Part shown: positions 1 through 6,257 of the stretch, piece after piece | Layout: each line of letters starts with the position of its first letter | Position numbering within the stretch: position 1 is the stretch's first letter | Origin: Sulfitobacter sp. | GTDB taxonomy: Bacteria; Pseudomonadota; Alphaproteobacteria; Rhodobacterales; Rhodobacteraceae | Direction: 5' to 3' | Assembly: GCA_026421135.1 (NCBI GenBank) | Contig: JAPKCR010000086.1 | Coordinates: forward strand, 1 to 7,641 | Length of the DNA stretch: 7,641 nt | Made by a program: the position numbers and the translations under genes | Notes under the pieces: model-generated | Seen by the model: the letters and a program-made list of their open reading frames with translations, nothing else | Told to the model about the DNA's origin: nothing | Databases searched by the model: none

Positions 1-99
1 AGTGCGGGGGGCGGCGTGCAAGTTATCTGATTGAGCGATGACCAAGGAAGCACTACATATAGGCTACTGGCCCGACCCGCAGATACGGAGACACCCCCA
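1..99. other. Upstream edge, no gene start resolved
   Basis: This stretch lies before the first recognised gene. All three forward frames are open from the window edge but close quickly: stops end at 30, 34 and 41. An upstream gene on the same strand could therefore end here, but nine to twelve residues are too few to identify it. The open frame of the xdhC gene extends back to a TTG at 31, but no ribosome binding site precedes that codon. No convincing promoter is visible; TTGAGC at 31-36 has only a poor -10 partner. Confidence 0.3.
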
Positions 100-1068
100 A
101 TGGACATTTTTGAAGACGCACCAGAACGCGCCTACGCATGGGCTCAGGCGGGTCGCGGCGCTGCCTTGGCCACTGTTGCTGAAACCTGGGGGTCTGCCCC
201 GCGCCGTGTGGGTGCACAGATGGCAATTTCCGGCGATGGCGAAATGCAGGGGTCGGTGTCGGGTGGTTGTGTCGAAGGGGCTGTGGTGATCGAGGCGCTT
301 GAGGCGCTCGAGGAGGGCACATCGCGGTTGCTTGAATATGGCATCAGTGATGGCGATGCATTTGCAGTGGGATTGGCCTGCGGCGGCAAGATTCGCGTGT
401 TGGTTGAACCGATTGGCAACCATGGCATGCCCTTTGATGTTCTGGCCGATCTGGTCAAGGCGCGAGCGGCACGTCAGCCGGTCGGTTATGAGGTGTCGCT
501 ATCGGGCGGCAGCGCGCGTCTGGTGCGCGATGGCTATGAAACCCGTTTCAGAATGGACCGGTCAGGCGTCGCGGAAGACGGTGATACCTTTATTGCCATA
601 CATAACCCGCCGTTGCGGCTGTTCATAATAGGGGCGGTGCATATCGCACAGGCCTTGGCACCGATGGCGCAGATCGCGGGGTTTGACGTTGTTGTCATCG
701 ACCCGCGCGAAGCTTTTGGGTCGCAAGCCCGGTTCCCCGAGGCGCGCGTTATCAACGACTGGCCGGATGCGGCGCTCGAGCAGGTTGGCGTTGATACCCG
801 CTGCGCTGTTGTCTTGCTGACCCATGACCCGAAACTTGACGATCCTGCGTTGCACATCGCACTGCAATCAGATGCGTTCTATATCGGTGCGCTAGGGTCG
901 AAACGCACCCATGCGTCGCGGGTGGAGCGACTTTCTGCTGCCGGATTTACCGCAGAGGACATCGCCCGGATCGCAGGGCCTGTGGGCCTTGATATCGGTG
1001 CCGCCGGTCCGCCCGAGATCGCCGTGTCGATCCTTGCGCAAATGGTGCAAAGCCTGAGAAAACCGTGA
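100..1068 (+). CDS. xdhC: XdhC/CoxI-family molybdenum cofactor chaperone
   Basis: The 322-residue product belongs to the XdhC/CoxI family. In Rhodobacter capsulatus, XdhC binds molybdenum cofactor, helps it acquire its terminal sulfur and delivers it to xanthine dehydrogenase. Here it would serve the hydroxylase encoded downstream, in the cytoplasm. The N-terminal XdhC_CoxI domain shows GSAPRRVGAQMA (residues 31-42), GSVSGGCVEG (51-60, Cys57) and GLACGG (91-96, Cys94). The C-terminal Rossmann-type XdhC_C domain has GAVHIA (178-183), a conserved LTHDPKLDDPAL stretch, GALGSKRT (263-270) and PVGLDIGA (294-301). ATG at 100 is chosen because CGGAG at 86-90 lies nine bases upstream and because family members usually begin close to this point; the frame could extend to a TTG at 31, but that has no ribosome binding site. 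The stop overlaps the next gene's GTG by four bases (GTGA), implying translational coupling. The family is certain; the client enzyme is inferred from location. Confidence 0.95.
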   Translation: MDIFEDAPERAYAWAQAGRGAALATVAETWGSAPRRVGAQMAISGDGEMQGSVSGGCVEGAVVIEALEALEEGTSRLLEYGISDGDAFAVGLACGGKIRVLVEPIGNHGMPFDVLADLVKARAARQPVGYEVSLSGGSARLVRDGYETRFRMDRSGVAEDGDTFIAIHNPPLRLFIIGAVHIAQALAPMAQIAGFDVVVIDPREAFGSQARFPEARVINDWPDAALEQVGVDTRCAVVLLTHDPKLDDPALHIALQSDAFYIGALGSKRTHASRVERLSAAGFTAEDIARIAGPVGLDIGAAGPPEIAVSILAQMVQSLRKP

Positions 1069-2060
1069 AGTTCGGAACTGTACCTACAGGCGAAGCAACC
1101 GGTGCGTATCTGGCACATTCCGTCGCCTTACCCAAAGGGCGGCTGCGCAAAGGCTTGCTGCTTGAGGATAGCCATATCGCCGAGCTTTTGGGGGCGGGAC
1201 ATGATCAGATCACCGTCGCGCGGCTGGCCCCCACGGATGTGGATGAAAATACCGCTGCCACGCAGTTGGCCCAAGCGCTGTTGGCCGGTGATGCGGACCT
1301 AGACAGGCATCTTGATATGACAAACGCCTTTACGGGGCGCGTGAATCTTTTGGCAAGAGGCCCGGGGGTGGCCGTGCTGGATGTCGCCGCACTGGAGGCC
1401 ACCAACGCCGTGCATCCGATGATCACCCTTGCCACCGTGCCTCCGTTCCAGCAAATGGCGCAAGGCGGCATGGTCGCCACGATCAAGATTATCTCGTACG
1501 GGGTGGATCAAGCCGATCTAACCCGCGCCTGCGCAGCGGCACGCGGGGCCATCCGTCTTGCGCCGCCCCAGCTGCAAGATGCGACACTTATCATTACGGA
1601 AATTGAACGCGGGGCAGGGGACAAGGGCCGTGAGGCCATCGCGAACCGGCTTTCCGCGCTGGATGTCGTGTTAAAAGATGTGGTGATGGTGCCCCACCTT
1701 ACCGATGCCTTGCGCGATGCGATCACGGCCGCGGACACGGCGTTGGTTTTGATCCTGACCGGATCGGCGACCTCTGACATTGATGATGTGGCCCCGTCAG
1801 CGCTGCGCGCCGCAGGGGGGACGGTTGCGCGGTTCGGGATGCCAGTTGATCCTGGCAATCTGCTGTTTTTGGGCAATCTTGGAGACCGTCAGGTAATAGG
1901 TTTGCCCGGCTGCGCCCGATCACCCGCGCTAAACGGGGCCGATTGGGTCTTGTCGCGGATCGTGTGCGGCATCGCTGTCACGGATCGAGACATTTCGGGC
2001 ATGGGTGTTGGTGGATTGCTCAAGGAAATTGTGACGCGACCGCAACCGCGTCGGGGCTAA
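1065..2060 (+). CDS. Molybdopterin-binding protein (MoeA/MogA-like), single domain
   Basis: The 331-residue protein resembles the molybdopterin-binding half of two-domain alphaproteobacterial proteins that fuse this module to a MobA/MocA-like nucleotidyltransferase. The N-terminal part (1-75) contains the [12 protein letters not shown] segment of that family. The MoCF-like fold follows, with [12 protein letters not shown] (233-244) at the usual pterin-site loop, FGMPVDPGN (257-265), GLPGCARSP (279-287) and a closing [15 protein letters not shown] segment. It ends just where the transferase would begin, and no remnant of one follows the stop. The start is GTG at 1065, overlapping the xdhC stop; an AUG or other start further in would lose the conserved beginning. 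It probably handles molybdopterin or its nucleotide form before transfer to the hydroxylase. The reaction is unproven, and older annotations give this family misleading isoprenoid-kinase names. Family placement is from recognition of motifs, not a search. Confidence 0.85.
   Translation: MKFGTVPTGEATGAYLAHSVALPKGRLRKGLLLEDSHIAELLGAGHDQITVARLAPTDVDENTAATQLAQALLAGDADLDRHLDMTNAFTGRVNLLARGPGVAVLDVAALEATNAVHPMITLATVPPFQQMAQGGMVATIKIISYGVDQADLTRACAAARGAIRLAPPQLQDATLIITEIERGAGDKGREAIANRLSALDVVLKDVVMVPHLTDALRDAITAADTALVLILTGSATSDIDDVAPSALRAAGGTVARFGMPVDPGNLLFLGNLGDRQVIGLPGCARSPALNGADWVLSRIVCGIAVTDRDISGMGVGGLLKEIVTRPQPRRG
2033..2052 (+). other. GC-rich hairpin at gene end
   Basis: GACGCG (2033-2038) and CGCGTC (2047-2052) form a perfect six-base-pair stem around an eight-base loop, and a flanking T-G pair can extend it. 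It covers the last codons of the molybdopterin-binding protein gene and ends six bases before the stop. No run of T follows, so a Rho-independent terminator is unlikely. It could influence mRNA decay or partial termination before coxS, or be a by-product of Arg/Pro codons. Confidence 0.3.
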
Positions 2061-2185
2061 TCATAGCCGACCGAGTGCACAATTCTGCATGTTTTCAGGC
2101 TGTCGAGAAAATTTCGGTTCTCAACCGGGTGGGGGCGTGCTTAACTCAGGCCAACGAGATCAAGAATACTTTAGGGAGGATATCT
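2061..2185 (+). other. Gap and leader before coxS
   Basis: This 125-bp gap separates the maturation genes from the enzyme genes. It is more AT-rich at 2076-2120 than its surroundings and contains a short inverted repeat, GAGAA (2105-2109) with TTCTC (2118-2122). I see no convincing sigma-70 promoter. The gap is long enough for an internal promoter that would let the enzyme subunits be expressed separately from the two maturation genes, but that is inference only. Confidence 0.3.
2172..2181 (+). promoter_or_regulatory. Strong ribosome binding site of coxS
   Basis: TAGGGAGGAT contains the AGGAGG-like core AGGGAGGA, which ends five bases before the ATG at 2186. It decides the coxS start: the open frame continues upstream into the preceding gene, but that part is not coding. 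The same ten bases recur before coxL, suggesting matched high translation of the two subunits. Confidence 0.8.
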
Positions 2186-2671
<486 letters not shown>

Positions 2672-2791
2672 GAAAGCGGCGCGTCGGCACGTGCGAGGAG
2701 GCACTGGCGGACGCAGTCACCCGCAATGAAAAGGCGTATCCCTGCGGTTCAGGGTGGCGCCATTCCAACAGAATAAACCTGCAAACGCGAT

Positions 2792-2813
2792 GGTGCCCGA
2801 CACAAGCGGCACC
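2792..2813 (+). promoter_or_regulatory. Hairpin just upstream of coxL ribosome binding site
   Basis: GGTGCC (2792-2797) and GGCACC (2808-2813) are perfect inverted repeats around a ten-base loop. The stem ends four bases before the AGGGAGGA ribosome binding site, so it would sit at the 5' edge of the ribosome's footprint. It might protect the coxL message as a 5' stabiliser or modulate initiation. It could also be a protein-binding dyad in DNA. Six base pairs can arise by chance in GC-rich sequence. Confidence 0.3.
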
Positions 2814-2816
2814 CCA

Positions 2817-2826
2817 TAGGGAGGAT
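2817..2826 (+). promoter_or_regulatory. Strong ribosome binding site of coxL
   Basis: TAGGGAGGAT is identical over ten bases to the site before coxS. Its AGGGAGGA core ends six bases before the ATG at 2832. It fixes the start of the large subunit. Confidence 0.8.
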
Positions 2827-2831
2827 TAACT

Positions 2832-5195
2832 ATGCCAAAGGATGGCGGAATTGGTGCCAGCAGCAAGCGGCGCGAAGACATCCGGTTTTTGACCGGCGAA
2901 GGCAACTATACTGATGATATCAACCTGAACGGACAGGCTTATGTGTTCTTTCTGCGCTCGGATATCGCTCATGGGACGTTGAATTCAGTGGACACATCGG
3001 CGGCCGAGAGCATGCCAGGTGTGGTCAAGATTTTCACCGGTGCGGATTTCGAAGCCGTCGGGTCGATCCCTTGCGGATGGCAAATCACCGACAAGCATGG
3101 CGAAGTCATGCAAGAACCGCGCCACCCCGTTCTGGCGCACGGCAAGGTGCGCCATGTTGGCGAACCAATAGCTGCTGTAGTAGCTGAGTCTCTGTCTGAA
3201 GCCCGCGATGCCGCCGAAGCCATCGTGCTCGACATTTCAGAGCTGCCCGCCGTCATCGACATGAAAGAAGCCGTCAAGGAAGGCGCACCCAAGGTCCATG
3301 ACGATCTGACGTCGAACCTGTGTTACGACTGGGGCTTTGTCGAAGAAAACAAAGGTGCTGTCGATCAGGCGTTCAAAGATGCCCACCATGTTACGACGCT
3401 CGAACTGGTGAACAACCGTTTGGTTGCCAACCCGATGGAACCTCGTGTTGCAGTGGGCGATTATGCCCGTGGCACCGGCGATCACACGCTTTATACTACC
3501 TCGCAAAACCCGCACGTCATCCGTTTGCTGATGGGCGCATTTGTCCTAGGCATTCCAGAGCACAAGCTGCGCGTTGTGGCCCCGGATGTGGGCGGCGGTT
3601 TTGGTACCAAAATCTTCCACTATCAGGAAGAGGCGTTCTGCACCTTCGCGGCCAAAGCCTGTAACCGTCCGGTCAAATGGACGTCAAGTCGGTCAGAGGC
3701 GTTCATGTCGGACGCCCACGGTCGCGATCACGTTACCAAGATCGAGATGGCGCTGGACAAGGACAACAACTTTACCGCTTTGCGTACTGATACATATGCC
3801 AACATGGGCGCGTATCTGTCGACCTTTGCGCCCAGCGTTCCCACATGGCTGCACGGCACATTGATGGCGGGTAACTACAAAACTCCGTTGATCTATGTGA
3901 ACGTAAAGGCGGTGTTTACCAACACGGTCCCTGTTGACGCCTATCGCGGCGCTGGCCGCCCCGAGGCGACCTATCAGCTGGAACGGCTTGTCGATAAATG
4001 TGCGCATGAACTTGGGGTTGATCCGATTGCCCTGCGCCGTCAGAACTTTATCACAGAATTCCCCTATGCCACGCCTGTGGCGGTGGAATATGACACCGGC
4101 GATTACGTGGCGACCATGGACAAGCTGGAAGAAATTTCAGACATGGCGAACTTCGAAAAACGCCGCAAGCAATCCGAAGCCAAGGGCAAGCTGCGCGGCT
4201 TTGGCGTGAACTGCTATATCGAGGCTTGCGGCATCGCGCCGTCGAACCTTGTCGGTCAGTTGGGCGCGCGTGCGGGCCTGTACGAATCTGCGACTGTGCG
4301 GGTGAATGCGACCGGCGGTCTGGTCGTCATGACCGGCAGCCACAGCCACGGCCAAGGTCACGAGACTGCATTCCCGCAGGTGATCGCCGAGATGATCGGT
4401 ATCCCCGAAGATATGATCGAGATCGTGCACGGCGATACGGCAAATACGCCAATGGGTATGGGGACTTACGGGTCCCGGTCCCTTGCTGTGGGTGGCTCCG
4501 CCATGGTGCGGGCAACTGAAAAGATCATCGCCAAGGCGAAAAAGATCGCTTCACACCTGCTAGAGGCGTCCGAGGGCGATATCGAACTCAAAGACGGTGC
4601 GTTCAGCGTCGCGGGTACGGATAAATCCGTAGCTTGGGGCGATGTGACCCTTGCCGCCTATGTGCCGCATAACTATCCGCTCGAAGACATCGAGCCGGGC
4701 CTCGAAGAGACGGCGTTCTATGATCCGTCTAACTTTACCTACCCGTCAGGTGCTTATGCCTGCGAGGTAGAATTGGACCCCGAAACAGGTCATGTCACCA
4801 TCGAGCGTTTCTCGGCGGCGGATGACTTTGGCAACATCGTTAACCCGATGATTGTGACGGGTCAGGTTCATGGCGGGCTGGCCCAAGGCATCGGTCAGGC
4901 GCTGATGGAAAACTGTACCTATGACAGCGATGGCCAGCTGCTGAGCGCGTCCTATATGGATTACGCAATGCCGCGCGCCAGTGACCTGCCGTTCTATACG
5001 GTGGATCATTCTTGCCAGACACCTTGCACGCACAATCCCTTGGGCGTGAAAGGCTGCGGCGAGGCGGGTGCAATTGGATCGCCGCCTGCGGTGGTCAATG
5101 CGGTGCTGGACGCGATGCGGTCGGGTGGCAAGGATGTGGGTCACATTGACATGCCCGTGACGCCGTCGCGTGTCTGGGCGGCAATGAACAGTTGA
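2832..5195 (+). CDS. coxL: Form II CoxL-like molybdenum hydroxylase large subunit
   Basis: The 787-residue protein is the catalytic subunit of a xanthine oxidase-family hydroxylase, expected to hold molybdopterin cytosine dinucleotide. It has an a/b hammerhead domain (about residues 20-130) followed by the two-part molybdenum-binding domain. Cofactor and active-site motifs are intact: TTSQNPH with Gln225 (equivalent to Gln240 of O. carboxidovorans CoxL), GGGFGTK (254-260), GQGHET (507-512), GTYGSRS (544-550) and GCGEAGAIGSPP with the catalytic Glu744 (equivalent to Glu763). The diagnostic loop reads AYRGAGR (370-376): Gly373 replaces the cysteine that binds the copper of the Mo-Cu site in form I CO dehydrogenase. 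This defines form II. Form II enzymes are widespread, have been linked to CO oxidation in some bacteria, but are not sufficient for it in several marine roseobacters. There is no signal peptide or Tat motif, so the enzyme is probably cytoplasmic. The start is set by the ribosome binding site six bases upstream. Confidence 0.95.
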   Translation: MPKDGGIGASSKRREDIRFLTGEGNYTDDINLNGQAYVFFLRSDIAHGTLNSVDTSAAESMPGVVKIFTGADFEAVGSIPCGWQITDKHGEVMQEPRHPVLAHGKVRHVGEPIAAVVAESLSEARDAAEAIVLDISELPAVIDMKEAVKEGAPKVHDDLTSNLCYDWGFVEENKGAVDQAFKDAHHVTTLELVNNRLVANPMEPRVAVGDYARGTGDHTLYTTSQNPHVIRLLMGAFVLGIPEHKLRVVAPDVGGGFGTKIFHYQEEAFCTFAAKACNRPVKWTSSRSEAFMSDAHGRDHVTKIEMALDKDNNFTALRTDTYANMGAYLSTFAPSVPTWLHGTLMAGNYKTPLIYVNVKAVFTNTVPVDAYRGAGRPEATYQLERLVDKCAHELGVDPIALRRQNFITEFPYATPVAVEYDTGDYVATMDKLEEISDMANFEKRRKQSEAKGKLRGFGVNCYIEACGIAPSNLVGQLGARAGLYESATVRVNATGGLVVMTGSHSHGQGHETAFPQVIAEMIGIPEDMIEIVHGDTANTPMGMGTYGSRSLAVGGSAMVRATEKIIAKAKKIASHLLEASEGDIELKDGAFSVAGTDKSVAWGDVTLAAYVPHNYPLEDIEPGLEETAFYDPSNFTYPSGAYACEVELDPETGHVTIERFSAADDFGNIVNPMIVTGQVHGGLAQGIGQALMENCTYDSDGQLLSASYMDYAMPRASDLPFYTVDHSCQTPCTHNPLGVKGCGEAGAIGSPPAVVNAVLDAMRSGGKDVGHIDMPVTPSRVWAAMNS

Positions 5196-5210
5196 TTTGA
5201 GACGACGGGA

Positions 5211-5265
5211 GCGGGGGCCAGCCCCCCGCACCCCCGGAGTTTACTTGGCAAAATGAAGAGGGGAG
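5211..5265 (+). repeat. GC-rich stem-loop element, possible dispersed repeat
   Basis: In the 109-bp coxL-coxM gap, GCGGGGG (5211-5217) pairs perfectly with CCCCCGC (5223-5229) around a five-base loop. A conserved-looking tail follows, ACCCCCGGAGTTT, then TGGCAAAATGAAGAGGGG. From memory, Rhodobacteraceae genomes contain many intergenic copies of elements with this layout (G-run/C-run stem, CCCCCGGAGTATTT-like tail, then a GGCAAGATGAAGA-like end). I cannot check copy number here. The stem lacks an immediate T run, so it is not a typical intrinsic terminator. In its position it may attenuate read-through or stabilise upstream coxSL mRNA. An 11-base stretch, the reverse complement of 5221-5231, also occurs at 2-12 of the window, possibly by chance. 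Confidence 0.5.
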
Positions 5266-5273
5266 TAAGGGCT

Positions 5274-5312
5274 ATGGCGCGCTCTCTGATTGGAAGGACG
5301 GAAGATGTATAA
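5274..5312 (+). CDS. Possible 12-residue leader peptide overlapping coxM start
   Basis: ATG at 5274 begins a 12-codon frame ending in TAA at 5310-5312, eight bases past the coxM start at 5305. GAGGGGAG at 5258-5265 is a reasonable ribosome binding site eight bases before this ATG. The same frame is open from an earlier ATG at 5253, which has no such site. The overlap would allow ribosomes finishing the peptide to reinitiate on coxM. The peptide has no recognisable feature, and its start region lies partly in the stem-loop element's tail, so it may not be translated at all. Confidence 0.15.
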   Translation: MARSLIGRTEDV

Positions 5313-6096
5313 TTTTGACGTAGAGAAGCCGACCAGCATCGCAGATGCGGTCAAGGCCTTGGGGCGAGAAGAAGCGCAGCCAATGAGTGGCGGTCAGACC
5401 TTGATACCAACGCTTAAGGCGCGTTTGGCAATGCCGTCGGTCTTGGTCTCTCTCAACGGGATCACAGAGATGCAGGGCATCTGCACCGATGATGCAGGGC
5501 GCATTTGTATTGGTGGTGGCACCGTGCATGCGACAGTCGCCAAAGAAGCGGCAGCGCAGTATCCGGCCCTTGCCGGGCTTGCGGCGCGCATTGGCGATCC
5601 TGCTGTGCGCAACCGTGGCACAATTGGCGGTTCTGTTGCCAACAACGACCCGTCTGCCTGTTATCCGGCAGCGGTTCTGGCCAGCGGGGCGACGGTCGTC
5701 ACCAACGCGCGTGAGATCGCAGCGGATGATTTCTTTCAGGGGATGTTTGCCACGGCCCTAGATGAAGGCGAGATCATCACGGAAGTAAAATTCCCCATTC
5801 CCGAAAAAGCGCATTACGAGAAGTTCATCCAGCCCGCATCGCGGTTTCCTTTGGTGGCAGTATATGTGGCCAAATTTAGCGATGGCGTACGTGTGGCTGT
5901 CACGGGCGCATCGGAAAACGGTGTGTTCCGCTGGACCGACGCCGAAGCCGCATTATCGTCCAACTTTGCCGCAAATGCGATCGAGGGGCTCAAGGTCGAT
6001 GGCAGTGGTATGATTAGCGATCTGCATGGATCGGGCGACTACCGCGCGCATCTGGTGGGCGTGATGACCAAGCGGGCCGTTGCCGCGCTGACCTAG
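5305..6096 (+). CDS. coxM: Molybdenum hydroxylase medium subunit, FAD-binding
   Basis: The 263-residue protein is the flavin subunit of the hydroxylase. It accepts electrons from the CoxS clusters and passes them to an external acceptor, such as quinone. The N-terminal FAD-binding domain (about 1-170) shows both canonical flavin motifs: SGGQTLIP (28-35), equivalent to AGGHSLLP in O. carboxidovorans CoxM, and TIGGSVANNDP (106-116). A CO_deh_flav_C-type domain (about 175-260) follows. It is somewhat shorter than the 288-residue O. carboxidovorans protein, without loss of motifs. The frame runs back to a TTG at 5290, but ATG at 5305 is preferred: GGAAGGA (5292-5298) sits six bases upstream and the MYNFDVEKP beginning is typical. 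It is the last gene of the cluster, followed by a strong hairpin. The 109-bp gap and the structured element before it suggest its expression may differ from that of coxSL. Confidence 0.95.
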   Translation: MYNFDVEKPTSIADAVKALGREEAQPMSGGQTLIPTLKARLAMPSVLVSLNGITEMQGICTDDAGRICIGGGTVHATVAKEAAAQYPALAGLAARIGDPAVRNRGTIGGSVANNDPSACYPAAVLASGATVVTNAREIAADDFFQGMFATALDEGEIITEVKFPIPEKAHYEKFIQPASRFPLVAVYVAKFSDGVRVAVTGASENGVFRWTDAEAALSSNFAANAIEGLKVDGSGMISDLHGSGDYRAHLVGVMTKRAVAALT

Positions 6097-6118
6097 ACTA
6101 ACGGAAGATTCTTTTGGC

Positions 6119-6150
6119 AAAGCCGTCTTTGAGCGATCAAAGGCGGCTTT
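6119..6150 (+). terminator. Hairpin terminator after coxM
   Basis: AAAGCCGTCTTTG (6119-6131) pairs with CAAAGGCGGCTTT (6138-6150) through 13 pairs, one of them T-G, around a six-base loop. The stem starts 22 bases after the coxM stop. The descending arm ends in only three T, so termination may rely on the stem plus a weak T run. It most likely ends the cox transcript and separates it from the envelope gene downstream. Confidence 0.8.
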
Positions 6151-6173
6151 CTGCTATCTAATGCGTTGGCACT

Positions 6174-6198
6174 GGAACTTTCGGTCTTGGAGTGCGTT
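6174..6198 (+). promoter_or_regulatory. Candidate ECF/EcfG-type stress promoter
   Basis: GGAAC at 6174-6178 is followed after 16 bases by CGTT at 6195-6198. This matches the published alphaproteobacterial general-stress (EcfG/RpoE2) promoter consensus GGAAC-N16/17-CGTT exactly, and the -35 extends to GGAACTT, common for ECF sigma factors. It sits between the coxM terminator and the next gene; a start near 6205 would give a leader of about 50 bases. No good sigma-70 pair overlaps it, although TATAAA at 6198-6203 could act as a -10. Whether this organism has an EcfG sigma is unknown; the system is not universal in Rhodobacterales. Confidence 0.4.
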
Positions 6199-6257
6199 AT
6201 AAACTAAGCGCTGCCCGAACGGCGTTGGTTAATTATGTAATTCCGTAAGGATATGAA

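Larger units (their letters stand above)
2672..2831 (+). other. Structured gap between coxS and coxL
   Basis: This 160-bp gap has no credible gene. It contains an eight-base palindrome GCACGTGC at 2687-2694, a short CCCTG/CAGGG stem (2740-2744 with 2750-2754), and the GGTGCC/GGCACC hairpin listed separately. A 16-codon frame at 2726-2776 lacks a suitably spaced ribosome binding site. Such a long gap inside an operon whose products form one complex suggests a post-transcriptional role, such as differential stability of segments, but nothing proves it. Confidence 0.35.

Noticed and set aside
2..12. Inverted 11-base match to the stem-loop element at 5221-5231.
   Set aside because: The match is mostly a G run, and neither flank continues to resemble the element. 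It may be the edge of another copy, but chance is as likely.
31..63. Possible sigma-70 promoter with TTGAGC as -35.
   Set aside because: No -10 hexamer at 16-18 bases matches more than three of six consensus positions.
31..99. TTG-initiated N-terminal extension of the XdhC protein.
   Set aside because: No ribosome binding site precedes TTG 31, the extra 23 residues do not look like the family, and ATG 100 has CGGAG at good spacing.
1943..2185. Long N-terminal extension of CoxS in the same frame.
   Set aside because: It overlaps the end of the molybdopterin-binding gene in another frame. The ferredoxin fold begins at ATG 2186, directly after a strong ribosome binding site.
2726..2776. A 16-codon frame in the coxS-coxL gap.
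   Set aside because: The nearest purine-rich site is about 25 bases upstream, and the peptide has no recognisable feature.
3320..3664. A 114-codon alternative + strand frame within coxL.
   Set aside because: It overlaps the conserved CoxL region, including TTSQNPH and GGGFGTK, and lacks recognisable protein features.
4746..5231. A 161-codon minus-strand frame opposite coxL.
   Set aside because: It is a shadow of the conserved coxL coding frame, and its translation is Arg/His-rich with no recognisable domain.
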